64,000 nucleotides of DNA from an uncultured Tessaracoccus sp. (GTDB lineage: Bacteria; Actinomycetota; Actinomycetes; Propionibacteriales; Propionibacteriaceae): contig NZ_CALUCN010000004.1 in the NCBI RefSeq assembly GCF_943914565.1, positions 124,001 through 188,000 on the forward strand, read 5' to 3'. Below the pieces are notes generated by a model, which was given only the letters and a program-made list of their open reading frames with translations, made no database searches and was not told the DNA's origin. The translations under genes were made by a program, and so were the position numbers. Positions 6,847 to 16,571 of the stretch are shown here, one piece after another (the stretch's first letter is position 1; every line of letters begins with the position of its first letter).

Positions 6847-9798
6847 GTGGACGATGGATTTGCGGAGCTCGACACCGAGGCCGAGGGAACGCAGACGCAC
6901 GATGCCGGGGCATTCTCGCGGCTCTCTCGCGAAGCGCGCTCGGTGTGGGCGAAGTCCGAGGGGCACAGGGCGTGGTTGCCGCTCGCCCAGCACATGCGTG
7001 ACTCGCAACTCGTCGCCGAGCGACTGCTCGACAGCTACGTTGCTCCTGCCGTGCTCCGACGGTGGTGCGAGTTCGGATTCGACGAGTCCGAGGTGCGCAG
7101 CGTGGTGACATTCCTCGTGGGTGTGCACGACATCGGCAAGGCTGCGCCCGTCTTTGTCGCTCAGCACGAGGGCCTTGCGCAGCGGGCGCGTGACGCAGGT
7201 CTCCCGTGCCCGCCGATGGCCGAGCTCCGCGAGGACCGCAAGGACATGCCCCACGCGCGGGTCACGGCTTACGCACTCACAGCATGGCTTCTCGATCGAG
7301 GGCTCCCTTGGGAGCAGGCATTTGCCTTGGCATCAGTGCCGGGGGCACATCACGGACGTCCAGCGTCTCGCGAGATCGGCCTCTTCCGCCGGCGACCGAT
7401 TCCTCTCGGCGGAGCGCCCTGGGGGCGAGTACGCGAGGAACTCATGGAATGGCTCTCGGCGCTCACGAAATTTGATGACATCCTCGCCCGTGGGCGCGAC
7501 CTCCGAGTGCCGCTGACGATGTTGATTGAAGTCGGCGGCCTCACCGTCGTCGCGGACTGGCTCGCCAGCAACACTCGGTATTTCCCGCTCCGACCGGCTG
7601 ATGAGCTCGACCCCCTGCGGCAGGAGGACTGTGCGCGCTCGGCGCTTGCATGGGACGAACTCGCCTTCCCCACGGCGTGGACGACGTCAGTACCGACGGC
7701 GGATCCGGACACCGTGTACCGTGAGCGCTTCGGCTGGCCACGCGATCGCACACCCACGGCTGTCCAGCGAGCGGTGGCCAAGATCGCCACGGAATCCGAC
7801 GTGGGACTGCTCTGCATCGAGACGGAGACCGGCGCGGGCAAGACCGAGGCGGCCTTGGTCGCCGCCCATACTCTCGCGGGCCGTCTTGGTCTTCAAGGCA
7901 TGCTCATCGCACTCCCCACCCAGGCCACAACGAATGCAATGTTTGACCGGGTCGCCGCGTGGATCGAGCAGCTGCCCTCGCCACCGAGTGACGTGCCCGC
8001 AATGGCGGTCATGCTCGCACACGGGAAGAGCCGCCTCCACCCTCGGTTCGCCGCCATGGAGCGCGAGATTCGGCTGTTCGAGAGTCAGGACTTCACCGAA
8101 CAACACGAGGAGACGGACTCGGAGACACGCCACACACCAGACCGTGAGCAGGAGCCACTCGTCAACGCTGTCGCGCATCAGTGGTTCATGAGCGCCAAAC
8201 GTCGCTTGCTCGCCAACTTTGCAATCGTGACGATCGACCAAGTATTGATGGCCGCCCTCCAGCGCAAACACTTGGCGCTGGCCCACTTCGCGCTGTCGGG
8301 CAAGGTCATCGTCATCGACGAGGCACACGCATCCGACGAGTTCATGAACGTGTACCTCGATTCGGTCCTGAGCTGGCTGGGCGCCTACCGAGCACCGGTG
8401 ATCGTGCTGTCCGCGACGCTGACCGCACGTAGGCGTCGAGCAATGCTCCGCGCCTACGCACCGCACCGTGCCGAGGAGGTGCAAGAGCTGCCCTTCGACA
8501 AACACCACTACCCACTCATCACCGTCGTGCCACAAGGCGACGGGAGCATCGAGCTCTACAAGGTCAAGGAGCGTCGAGCACCACGCACGGTGCACGTCAG
8601 CTGGGTCTCGGAGGCCGCGCTCGTCAACGCCGTGACGCAAAGCATCGCCAACGGCGGCTGCGCGCTGGTGGTGCGAAACACCGTCGCCGACGCGCAGGCA
8701 ACCATGCACGCGCTGGTCGACGCAGGCATCGCCGACGTCACCCTGTCTCACGCCGGCTTCATCCAAGCGGACCGAATCAGCAAGGATGCAACCCTCACGA
8801 GCCGGTTTGGCCCTCCGGGCGAGACCGATCGGCCTCTCCGTGCAGTGGTCGTCGCGACCCAAGTCGTGGAGCAAAGCCTGGACGTGGACTTTGACGTCCT
8901 GTTCACAGACCTCGCTCCCATGGATCTGCTGTTTCAACGCATCGGACGCCTGCACCGGCATCGCAGGCCACGCCCGACCGGTCTCACGGCTGCCCAAGCC
9001 GTGTTGATCGGTGATCCAGGCGACGAGGACGCCGTCTGCTCGCCCTCCGCGGGGAGCATGCACGTGTACGGCCCGCATCTGCTGCTCCGCACGGCCGCGA
9101 CGCTGAGGGCACACGGGCCGACACTACGAATTCCCGACGATGTCAGCCCCCTCGTCGCGGATGCGCTGGGCCCAGCCTCGGTAGGGCCACCAGCATGGGG
9201 TCCGGCCTTGGATGAGGCGCGACTCGAGTATGAGGAGCGACTTCGACGGCAGCGCGAGCGCGCGACGCAGTGGTCCCTCCCGGCGTACGCGGCGCGAACG
9301 GAAGAACCGGAGAACCTGGCTGATTGGCTGCCTCTCGCCCACGAGTACCAAGAGAGTGAGCTGGACGCGGCGGTCCGAGACATCGAACCGACCGTGGAGG
9401 TGATCGTCGTGCCCATCACATCCGATGGCGTCTCGGCAATGAGACCACCGTGGCACCAAGAATTGTCAGAGGTACCTGACATCCTCGACACATCGAGCCT
9501 TCCGACTGACGAACTCGCTCGCGAGATCGCCTCCTGGACGGTTCGGTTGCCTCGGCGAATCACCGTCGGGCGCATCCCGGACGTGGTCATGTCCATCGAC
9601 GCCGACGCGGCGACGCGGCGATGGTTGTGGCGGCGTCACCCACTGCTCAAGGGCGAGCTCCTGCTCCCCATGCGCCAGTCCTTGACGGAAAGGAATGAGT
9701 TGCACACCACACTACGGGTGGCGGACCGGGTCCACCACCTTCGATACACCCCCACGACGGGGCTGGAGGTGATCGACGATGAGCTTCAATCTCATTGA
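6847..9798 (+). CDS. cas3: CRISPR-associated helicase-nuclease Cas3 (type I-E)
   Basis: 983-aa effector that degrades the DNA strand displaced by Cascade. The N-terminal HD nuclease shows H49/D52, the H94-D95 pair in GVHDIGKAAPVF, and a downstream HH (PGAHHGRPAS). The SF2 helicase part has Walker A ETGAGKTE at about residue 327, a DEAH box (VIDEAHAS) at about 490, SAT (VLSATLT) and a motif VI-like QRIGRLHRH. The start is GTG 6847; a TAGCAT hexamer lies 6 nt upstream, which would fit a leaderless transcript, but this is weak evidence. It opens the cas operon and overlaps cas8e by 20 bp. The 248 bp upstream (6599-6846) contain no gene I can support. All motifs look intact. Confidence 0.96.
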   Translation: MDDGFAELDTEAEGTQTHDAGAFSRLSREARSVWAKSEGHRAWLPLAQHMRDSQLVAERLLDSYVAPAVLRRWCEFGFDESEVRSVVTFLVGVHDIGKAAPVFVAQHEGLAQRARDAGLPCPPMAELREDRKDMPHARVTAYALTAWLLDRGLPWEQAFALASVPGAHHGRPASREIGLFRRRPIPLGGAPWGRVREELMEWLSALTKFDDILARGRDLRVPLTMLIEVGGLTVVADWLASNTRYFPLRPADELDPLRQEDCARSALAWDELAFPTAWTTSVPTADPDTVYRERFGWPRDRTPTAVQRAVAKIATESDVGLLCIETETGAGKTEAALVAAHTLAGRLGLQGMLIALPTQATTNAMFDRVAAWIEQLPSPPSDVPAMAVMLAHGKSRLHPRFAAMEREIRLFESQDFTEQHEETDSETRHTPDREQEPLVNAVAHQWFMSAKRRLLANFAIVTIDQVLMAALQRKHLALAHFALSGKVIVIDEAHASDEFMNVYLDSVLSWLGAYRAPVIVLSATLTARRRRAMLRAYAPHRAEEVQELPFDKHHYPLITVVPQGDGSIELYKVKERRAPRTVHVSWVSEAALVNAVTQSIANGGCALVVRNTVADAQATMHALVDAGIADVTLSHAGFIQADRISKDATLTSRFGPPGETDRPLRAVVVATQVVEQSLDVDFDVLFTDLAPMDLLFQRIGRLHRHRRPRPTGLTAAQAVLIGDPGDEDAVCSPSAGSMHVYGPHLLLRTAATLRAHGPTLRIPDDVSPLVADALGPASVGPPAWGPALDEARLEYEERLRRQRERATQWSLPAYAARTEEPENLADWLPLAHEYQESELDAAVRDIEPTVEVIVVPITSDGVSAMRPPWHQELSEVPDILDTSSLPTDELAREIASWTVRLPRRITVGRIPDVVMSIDADAATRRWLWRRHPLLKGELLLPMRQSLTERNELHTTLRVADRVHHLRYTPTTGLEVIDDELQSH

Positions 9799-11380
9799 CG
9801 AGCCCTGGGTCCCGGTGCTCTACGCACGTGGACGCTCGAGCGACGTCTCGCTGTCCACCCTGTTCCAAGACGCCACGGAGATCCGCCGGATCAGCGCAGA
9901 GCTCCCGACGGTCTCCTTTGCGATTCTGCGTTTGGCCCTTGCCATTTGCCACCACGCGCTGGGGGTCCACACCCGTGCCGACGTGGCGAGACAGCTCCGC
10001 GACGGCATCGAGGTCGACAAGGTCCTCGGCTACCTCGAGCAGTACAAGGATCGGTTCGATCTCTTCCACCCGGACCGACCGTTCTACCAAGTTGGTTCCC
10101 TGCACACCGCCAAGGGCGAGGTGTCAGGTCTGGAGAAATTGATCGCGGACGTCCCGAACGGCAGCCCCTACATGACGATGCGGAGCGGCGAGGGGCTGCG
10201 TACAATCACTGCCGCAGAGGCAGCCCAATGGCTGGTGCATGCGCAGGCGTTCGATCCCTCGGGCATCCGCTCAGGCGCGGTGGGCGACCCACTGGTCAAG
10301 GGAGGGAAGGGGTATCCCATTGGTCCTGCTTGGGCAGGCCGCATCGGTGGCGTTGTGCTCCACGGAGCGCACCTCGCCCAGACCTTGACCTTCAACATGG
10401 TCCCCGTGCCCGAAAACCCACTGGACATCCCTGTGTGGGCCGCGCCCGAACCGCAAACTGAGCGACGCGAGCTCGAGGCTGAGCCCGCCGGTCCGCTCTC
10501 CGTTCTCACGTGGCAAGCCCGCCGTGTTCGGCTTGAGGGCGACAGAGACGGTGTCACCGGTGTGGTGCTGGCGCAAGGTGATCAGCTCAAGGAGCAGAAT
10601 CGCATGCCCGTCGAGCCGATGACAGCATGGCGCTACTCGAAGCCGCAGACGGCGAAGTTCAAGTTGAAGGTCTACATGCCGCAGAAGCACAATCCGGCCA
10701 GGGCCATGTGGCGCGGTGTGCCGGCGTTGCTGAAGACATCGAGCTCGGAGATTGACGGCTCACCCGCGAGCCTCCCACCCGCTACGGTCACGTCCTTGCG
10801 CGAACAGTCGGGGTGGGCTGGCGACTACGACCTCCGGGCGATCATCGAGACGGTTGGCATGGAGTATGGGCCGCAAGAGGCGACGGTCGAGGAGGTCGTC
10901 AACGACACGTTGGGCATCCAGCTCTCGTTGCTGTCCGAAGAGGCCGCTCAAATTCGGGAGATGCTCGATTCCTGCATCGCGACAGCCGATGCGTGTGTCT
11001 ACGCGCTGGGACGCATGGGCGCGAACGTCGCTGCCGCCGCTGGCGACTTCGACGGCGTGGAGGGCGCGAAGGATCGAGCGATGCTACTTGCGTGGGCGGA
11101 GCTGGACGCCCCCGCCAGGGCATGGATCTCGCGGCTCTCCTCGGCCAGTTCTGTGCCTGACGAACGCTTGGCGTGGCAGAAACTGCTCGCCACCACGCTT
11201 CTCCGACTGGCCAGCACCCTCTCGGAGGGCGCCAGCACCGCGGCCGTCGTCGGTAGACGCGCCGGTCACGGCTTCATGACCGCTGCGTTGGCGGAAGTCT
11301 ATTTCCGTGCTGCGTTGCGCAAGGAACTGCCGCTGGCATTTCCCCAATCCACTGAGAAGAAGGAGTCCCCAGATGAGTGA
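9779..11380 (+). CDS. cas8e: Cascade large subunit Cas8e (Cse1/CasA)
   Basis: 533-aa large subunit of the type I-E Cascade, which reads the PAM and recruits Cas3. The N-terminus SFNLIDEPWVPVLYARG is the family hallmark. Other Cse1-like stretches are HPDRPFYQVG and YGCQ-like regions replaced here by AFDPSGIRSG. The ATG at 9779 lies inside the last codons of cas3, so the two are translationally coupled. Length is close to the usual 500-550 aa. Nothing suggests loss of function. Confidence 0.94.
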   Translation: MSFNLIDEPWVPVLYARGRSSDVSLSTLFQDATEIRRISAELPTVSFAILRLALAICHHALGVHTRADVARQLRDGIEVDKVLGYLEQYKDRFDLFHPDRPFYQVGSLHTAKGEVSGLEKLIADVPNGSPYMTMRSGEGLRTITAAEAAQWLVHAQAFDPSGIRSGAVGDPLVKGGKGYPIGPAWAGRIGGVVLHGAHLAQTLTFNMVPVPENPLDIPVWAAPEPQTERRELEAEPAGPLSVLTWQARRVRLEGDRDGVTGVVLAQGDQLKEQNRMPVEPMTAWRYSKPQTAKFKLKVYMPQKHNPARAMWRGVPALLKTSSSEIDGSPASLPPATVTSLREQSGWAGDYDLRAIIETVGMEYGPQEATVEEVVNDTLGIQLSLLSEEAAQIREMLDSCIATADACVYALGRMGANVAAAAGDFDGVEGAKDRAMLLAWAELDAPARAWISRLSSASSVPDERLAWQKLLATTLLRLASTLSEGASTAAVVGRRAGHGFMTAALAEVYFRAALRKELPLAFPQSTEKKESPDE

Positions 11381-11984
11381 GCCGTTCCGTTGCGGCCAAT
11401 ATGTCGTCACCCGCATTCGCCAGCTCGTGGGTACGGACGCCGCGACGATGAGCCCGAACACGCGGGCAGTCCTCGCGCAGCTCCGTCAGGCGCTGGGGAA
11501 GGAGGCCGGCACGGTCCCCGCCGTCTGGCCCGTGACCCTCGAAGGAGTCCCCGAAATGCGTGCGCAGCAGCAGCGCCACGTGGAGGCTGCTCTCCACCTT
11601 GCGCTCACACTCTTCGTCCTCCATCAGCAGGCCCAGCCACGCTGCATGCACGACCCCAGCCGGAGCTTCGGCTCCGCCATCCGACGACTGGCAGATCAGA
11701 CCGCCAGCGAGGAGGGGCCCCACACGAGCCCTGCCTATCGACGGTTCACGGCCGCATGCACCACGACCGATGTCCGGGCGCTCGAGACCCACCTCCGCGG
11801 CCTCGTCACGCAACTGCGCTCCGCCGATATCGGCTTCGACTACGACGGCTTCGCCGATGATCTCTATTTCTTCCAAGTTCCTGGCCGAGCCGTCACCGTA
11901 CAGCGCCGCTGGGGACGTCAGTTCCACCATCTGAACTCCACCCACGCCACCACCCCCACTGCACTCGAAGGAGCTTCCAAGTGA
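11373..11984 (+). CDS. cse2: Cascade small subunit Cse2 (CasB)
   Basis: 203-aa helical protein of the Cse2/CasB family, two copies of which line the belly of Cascade and stabilise the R-loop. Start ATG 11373 overlaps the cas8e stop by 8 bp and has AAGGAG upstream. The segment SRSFGSAIRRLAD with later YRRFTAACTT matches the conserved arrangement (RRL and RRF motifs). Its place between cas8e and cas7e is the canonical position. Confidence 0.9.
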   Translation: MSEPFRCGQYVVTRIRQLVGTDAATMSPNTRAVLAQLRQALGKEAGTVPAVWPVTLEGVPEMRAQQQRHVEAALHLALTLFVLHQQAQPRCMHDPSRSFGSAIRRLADQTASEEGPHTSPAYRRFTAACTTTDVRALETHLRGLVTQLRSADIGFDYDGFADDLYFFQVPGRAVTVQRRWGRQFHHLNSTHATTPTALEGASK

Positions 11985-13108
11985 CCACCTACGTCGAGAT
12001 CCATGCCCTCCACACCGTGCCGCCGTCGTGCATCAACCGCGACGACACGGGCGCCCCGAAGACCGCCCCGTACGGTGGCGTGATCAGGTCGAGGGTGTCG
12101 AGCCAAGCATGGAAGCGTGCAATCCGCGACCAGTTCAACAACGAGCTGGACCCCAAGGAGGTCGGCACTCGCAGCACACAGATCACCTCGGAAATCGCGA
12201 CGTCGATCCGTACCCTGCGCCCTGATCTGGCCGGAGACGCCATCGATCTGGCCGTGGCTGCCATGGAGGCCGCAGGCTTCAAGAAGCCCGTGGCCAAGAC
12301 ACGCGGCAGGGACAAGGTGCTGGGTGACCCCGAAACGGGATACCTCGTGTTTCTTTCCCAGCACCAGATTGACGCCTTGGCTCAAGCTGCTGTCGACACC
12401 TGCGACGAGCCTGACCCGAAGAAGTCGATGAAGGCCGCCAAGGTGAAAGAACTCGCCAACGCCGATCACTCGATTGACATCGCCTTGTTCGGGCGCATGA
12501 TCGCCGACAGCGCAGATCTGAATGTCGACGCAGCCTGTCAGGTCGCACACGCCCTGAGCGTGCACGAGGCGGAGCCGCAGTATGACTTCTACACGGCGGT
12601 CGACGACGCTCGAGCCCGCGACGAGGACGAGATCGACGCAGGCGCTGGAATGATGGGCACCGTCGGGTACGTGGCAGCCACGCTCTACCGCTATGCTGCA
12701 GTCAACGTCGACCAGCTCGAACGCAACCTCGGCTCAGCGGACGCCACCCGCCGTGCCATCCAGGTCTTCCTCCGCGCCTTCGTCGAGTCCATGCCAACGG
12801 GCAAGATCAACACGTTTGCCAACCACACCCGTCCCTCCGCCGTACTCGTCACGATCGCGACGGGCCAGCCGACGAGTCTCGTCGGCGCGTTCGAGGAGCC
12901 TGTCAGGGCGGACGGCGGCTATCTCAAGCCTGCGGTCGCACGTCTGGCTGACTACGCGGACGAGTACTTCAGCACTTGGCGCCAGCCCTCCCACGCCTAC
13001 GTCCTGGGCCTGCCCACTGACGTGGAGCCCTTGTCGCGCCTCGGTGACCGCATCAGCCTCGACGAGCTCGCCACCGTCGTCCCCAACGCGGCAACGGAGC
13101 AGGCGTGA
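11981..13108 (+). CDS. cas7e: Cascade backbone subunit Cas7e (Cse4/CasC)
   Basis: 375-aa RAMP protein, six copies of which form the crRNA-binding backbone of Cascade. The N-terminus with EIHALHTVPPSCINRDDTG and PYGGVIRSRVSSQAWKRA is diagnostic. GKINTFANHTRPSAVLV near the end is also conserved. The GTG start (11981) overlaps the cse2 stop in GTGA, giving coupled translation. Confidence 0.96.
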   Translation: MTTYVEIHALHTVPPSCINRDDTGAPKTAPYGGVIRSRVSSQAWKRAIRDQFNNELDPKEVGTRSTQITSEIATSIRTLRPDLAGDAIDLAVAAMEAAGFKKPVAKTRGRDKVLGDPETGYLVFLSQHQIDALAQAAVDTCDEPDPKKSMKAAKVKELANADHSIDIALFGRMIADSADLNVDAACQVAHALSVHEAEPQYDFYTAVDDARARDEDEIDAGAGMMGTVGYVAATLYRYAAVNVDQLERNLGSADATRRAIQVFLRAFVESMPTGKINTFANHTRPSAVLVTIATGQPTSLVGAFEEPVRADGGYLKPAVARLADYADEYFSTWRQPSHAYVLGLPTDVEPLSRLGDRISLDELATVVPNAATEQA

Positions 13109-13833
13109 GCGTCCTCGTCCTACGCCTCGCAGGTCCGCTGCAGAGCTGGGGCTCCCAGAGCCGCTTCACGAGACGCCTGTCCGAGCCGGCGCCCACAAAG
13201 TCCGGGGTCCTCGGGCTGCTCGCAGCCGCCATGGGCCGACGGCGATCAGACCCCATCGAGGACCTGTTGTCCCTGTCGCTCGCGGTCCGGATCGATCAAG
13301 GAGGGCGACTGCTTCGTGACTTCCAGACCGCGATTCATCCGGTCAGCGGCAAGGCCATGCCGCTGACTCATCGCTTCTATCGAGCGGATGCGGTCTTCTC
13401 GGCCTTCGTCGCGGGACCACGCGAAGTGCTTGAAGGCTTGGATGAGGCGCTGCGCGATCCGAAGTATCCGCTGTACCTGGGACGTCGTTCCTGCGTTCCC
13501 ACGGGCCGCATCAGCCTCGGAGTCCACGATGAAGAGATCTCAGACGCCGTGGCTGAATTGGAGTGGCAGGCGTCAGCGATGGAGCGCCGCAGGCACAGAG
13601 CGCGCGCCAGCGTGCGCCTCGCGGTCCAAGCGGACCAAGAAGTGTTCCCCGAGCTGGCGACGCGTCGCGAGCTGCAGGACGTGCCGGTGAGCTTCAACCT
13701 GGAGCGTCGGCGCTATCGAACGCGAGTGGTCATCGACACCTACGTCGACATCCCCACCGGGTTCGAACCGGGCAGTGCCGACTCCGATGCAGTGCTGGCC
13801 CACGACCCCATTGCCCTGCTGAGAGGAATCTGA
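13105..13833 (+). CDS. cas5e: Cascade subunit Cas5e (CasD)
   Basis: 242-aa RAMP protein that caps the 5' handle of the crRNA in Cascade. The N-terminus LVLRLAGPLQSWGSQSRF and the following PTKSGVLGLLAAAMGRRR are standard Cas5e motifs, and YLGRRSCVPTGRI is the usual mid-protein signature. The GTG start overlaps the cas7e stop by 4 bp. Confidence 0.96.
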   Translation: MSVLVLRLAGPLQSWGSQSRFTRRLSEPAPTKSGVLGLLAAAMGRRRSDPIEDLLSLSLAVRIDQGGRLLRDFQTAIHPVSGKAMPLTHRFYRADAVFSAFVAGPREVLEGLDEALRDPKYPLYLGRRSCVPTGRISLGVHDEEISDAVAELEWQASAMERRRHRARASVRLAVQADQEVFPELATRRELQDVPVSFNLERRRYRTRVVIDTYVDIPTGFEPGSADSDAVLAHDPIALLRGI

Positions 13834-14471
13834 TGTACCTGACTCGATTTCACCTCAATGCCAGAAGGGCTGGAGGACGAAAACTGCTGGGCTCGCCACA
13901 GGCCATGCACGCTGCTGTACTGAGCTCGTTCGCAGCGGGCGTTGAACCCGGTCGCGTTCTGTGGCGCGTCGATGACGATTCGGATCCGTTGCGTCCTGCG
14001 GTGTACGTGGTGTCACCGGATCCACCAGACGTGACCCACATCGAGGAGCAAGGGGGCTGGCCGCAACAAACCACGGCGCAACAGGCGGACTACACGCCTC
14101 TGCTGGATCGTCTCGCTGAGGGGCAGTCGTGGGCCTTCCGCCTCACAGCGAATCCCACCCACAGAGCCACCATCGCCGGCCGCAAGAAGGTCGTCGCTCA
14201 CGTCACCGCGGCACAACAGCTCCGTTGGCTGCTGGAGCGCAGCACACGGATCGGCTGTGACCTCGGCTCGCCCGAGGAGCCGAGCTGTACCGTGACACGA
14301 CGCTCGGTACTCCGATTTCGCCGCAACGGTGAGTCCGTGACCCTTGGCGTCGCACGATTCGAGGGCACACTCAAAGTCACCGACGCCGAGCTGCTCCGGG
14401 GCGCGCTCACCAAGGGCGTGGGCAGAGCCAAGGCATACGGCTGTGGGCTGCTGACGCTGGCGGCGCCGTGA
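13833..14471 (+). CDS. cas6e: crRNA-processing endonuclease Cas6e (CasE)
   Basis: 212-aa ribonuclease that cuts the repeat hairpin of pre-crRNA and stays bound to its 3' end. The N-terminus YLTRFHLNARR and the C-terminal glycine-rich loop GVGRAKAYGCGLLTLA are typical of Cas6e. The start ATG overlaps the cas5e stop by one base (TGATG). A candidate catalytic histidine is in QAMHAAVLSSF. Confidence 0.94.
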   Translation: MYLTRFHLNARRAGGRKLLGSPQAMHAAVLSSFAAGVEPGRVLWRVDDDSDPLRPAVYVVSPDPPDVTHIEEQGGWPQQTTAQQADYTPLLDRLAEGQSWAFRLTANPTHRATIAGRKKVVAHVTAAQQLRWLLERSTRIGCDLGSPEEPSCTVTRRSVLRFRRNGESVTLGVARFEGTLKVTDAELLRGALTKGVGRAKAYGCGLLTLAAP

Positions 14472-15403
14472 TCCCGGGAGCCGAACCTCCTGGCTCCACA
14501 CAACTGTTCCGGGTGGAAGACAGGATCACGTTCCTCCACCTGGAACGGTGCACCGTGAGCCGGAGCGACAACTCGATCACCGCCACGAGTCAGTATGGAT
14601 CCGTCCACGTGCCAGCTGCCGCGATCTCGACGGTACTGCTCGGTCCGGGCACGAAGATCACGCATCACGCGATGATGCTGCTGGCCACATGTGGCGTCAG
14701 CGTCGTCTGGGTCGGCGAGGAAGGCGTTCGCTATTACGCGCACGGCACCCCTCTTGCTCGATCGACGAGGCTCCTCGAGGCCCAGGCAGAAGCGGTCTCG
14801 AACCGACGAAGCAGGCTGCGCGTGGCACGCATGATGTATGAGCAGCGTTTCCCGGACGAGGCGGTCAGCCACCTCACCATGCAGCAGCTGCGCGGCCGCG
14901 AGGGCGCACGGGTCAGGGCCCAGTATCGGCATCACTCGGACCGCACAGGTGTCGAGTGGCGACGCCGCGAGTATGATCCCAAGGCGTTCGCCGACTCTGA
15001 TCCAATCAACCAGGCACTCTCAGCGGCGCATTCCTGCCTGTATGGGGTCGTGCACGCGATCATCGTCTCCCTCGGATGCGCTCCTGGTCTCGGGTTTGTG
15101 CACACCGGACACGCGCGGGCCTTCGTCTATGACATGGCCGACCTCTACAAGTCACGTCTCACCATCCCGATCGCGTTCGACGTGGTCGCCGAGGACGCGG
15201 CTGACATCTCGGGAGAGACGCGAAGACGTGTACGAGATGCCATGCGTTCGAGCACGATCATGGAGCGATGCGTGAAGGATCTGAAGCGTCTGCTCCTACC
15301 CAGTGATGAGCCAGATCTCGATGTCGAAGTGCTTCGATTGTGGGACGAGGCACGCGGCACCGTGGCTGCAGGGCACAATCATGCGGAGGTCTCGGACTGG
15401 TGA
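14468..15403 (+). CDS. cas1: CRISPR integrase Cas1 (type I-E)
   Basis: 311-aa integrase that, with Cas2, inserts new spacers at the leader end. The region DRITFLHLERCTVSRSDNSI and the C-terminal GLGFVHTGHARAFVYDMADL match Cas1e; the latter carries the conserved metal-binding His and Asp. The GTG start (14468) overlaps the cas6e stop by 4 bp. Length is normal and the active-site context looks intact, so the adaptation module may be functional. Confidence 0.95.
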   Translation: MIPGAEPPGSTQLFRVEDRITFLHLERCTVSRSDNSITATSQYGSVHVPAAAISTVLLGPGTKITHHAMMLLATCGVSVVWVGEEGVRYYAHGTPLARSTRLLEAQAEAVSNRRSRLRVARMMYEQRFPDEAVSHLTMQQLRGREGARVRAQYRHHSDRTGVEWRRREYDPKAFADSDPINQALSAAHSCLYGVVHAIIVSLGCAPGLGFVHTGHARAFVYDMADLYKSRLTIPIAFDVVAEDAADISGETRRRVRDAMRSSTIMERCVKDLKRLLLPSDEPDLDVEVLRLWDEARGTVAAGHNHAEVSDW

Positions 15404-15753
15404 TGACGCTCGTCCTTACGAAAGTGCCAACTGGGCTGCGTGGACACCTGACCAAGTGGCTGATGGAGGTGTCTGCGGGAGTGTTCGTTGGCCGCACCTC
15501 GACGCGCGTGCGTGATGAGCTGTGGAAGATCACCTGCGATGGTTTGGAGGGAGGAAGCGCCTTCCTCGTGTATTCCGCCAACAATGAGCAGGGTTTCGAG
15601 ATCCGCAACGCCGGTCATCGGTGGAAACCGATCGACCTAGACGGTCTCACCGTGCTGCAACGCCCACCCGCCAACGACACCACTGGCGACCCAGTGAGGT
15701 CTCCGCGGCCTCGCGCCAGTCGTTATCGGAGGATTCGTCGGACCTCACGCTGA
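15403..15753 (+). CDS. cas2: CRISPR adaptation protein Cas2 (type I-E)
   Basis: 116-aa Cas2e. The core LTKVPTGLRGHLTKWLMEV and GVFVGRTSTRVRDELW is characteristic of the family, in which a Cas2 dimer bridges two Cas1 dimers. ATG 15403 overlaps the cas1 stop by one base; an in-frame GTG one codon earlier is also possible. The tail after about residue 85 is longer and more basic (Pro/Arg-rich) than in E. coli Cas2. The array starts 58 bp after the stop. Confidence 0.92.
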   Translation: MTLVLTKVPTGLRGHLTKWLMEVSAGVFVGRTSTRVRDELWKITCDGLEGGSAFLVYSANNEQGFEIRNAGHRWKPIDLDGLTVLQRPPANDTTGDPVRSPRPRASRYRRIRRTSR

Positions 15754-15811
15754 GCGACGCAAAGTCATCGTGTAACCTGCCTGGCAGGATCATTACTCGT
15801 AGTCAGCGAGT
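15754..15811 (+). promoter_or_regulatory. CRISPR leader
   Basis: 58-bp segment between cas2 and the first repeat, less GC-rich than its surroundings. The repeat reads in the same sense as the type I-E repeat of E. coli, so the leader and the newest spacers should be on this cas2-proximal side. No IHF-type site is evident. Confidence 0.6.
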
Positions 15812-16571
15812 GTGCTCCCCGCGCGAGCGGGGATGATCCCGCCTCCTGCGGCTTCTCCCCGCCCTTCGCGAGGTGCTCCCCGCGCGAGCGGGGATGATCC
15901 CTTCTCGTCCCTGCTGATCCGCTCGCCTAGTGCGTGCTCCCCGCGCGAGCGGGGATGATCCGGACGGCCGCCCGACCGATTCCGCTGGGCGGATGTGCTC
16001 CCCGCGCGAGCGGGGATGATCCCCCAACACTACGACCGACGACAGCGACGAGGACGTGCTCCCCGCGCGAGCGGGGATGATCCCGCGACGACGCCGATCA
16101 CGACCGGCCCGTCGATGTGCTCCCCGCGCGAGCGGGGATGATCCCCCACCTGCCGCCAATGCGGCACCACCAACAACGTGCTCCCCGCGCGAGCGGGGAT
16201 GATCCGAACTGCCGCACCGAGTTGTAGACGCTTCGCCGGTGCTCCCCGCGCGAGCGGGGATGATCCGACGGCAGCCTTCGCGTTGTGGCACGCCTCAGCG
16301 TGCTCCCCGCGCGAGCGGGGATGATCCGCGCGAGCCCAAGAACTTCGACGACTGCGAGGAGTGCTCCCCGCGCGAGCGGGGATGATCCCTCCTCCACGTC
16401 GCGGGCGGACAGGCCCGAGAGGTGCTCCCCGCGCGAGCGGGGATGATCCCGCGACGACGCCGATCACGACCGGCCCGTCGATGTGCTCCCCGCGCGAGCG
16501 GGGATGATCCCCCACCTGCCGCCAATGCGGCACCACCAACAACGTGCTCCCCGCGCGAGCGGGGATGATCC
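15812..16571 (+). CRISPR. Type I-E CRISPR array, 13 repeats / 12 spacers
   Basis: Thirteen 28-bp repeats start at 15812 and recur exactly every 61 bp up to 16544-16571; all are identical. The repeat begins GTGCTCCCC and ends GATGATCC, with a 7-bp stem TCCCCGC/GCGGGGA around GCGA that Cas6e would cleave. Spacers are 33 nt. Spacer 5 (16084-16116) equals spacer 11 (16450-16482), and spacer 6 (16145-16177) equals spacer 12 (16511-16543). The base after each repeat is always C or G, which could be a 29th repeat position derived from the protospacer edge. No degenerate terminal repeat is seen. The 276 bp after the array (16572-16847) hold no clear gene, only inverted repeats such as GGCTGGGC/GCCCAGCC (16577/16637) that may end the transcript. 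Confidence 0.98.
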
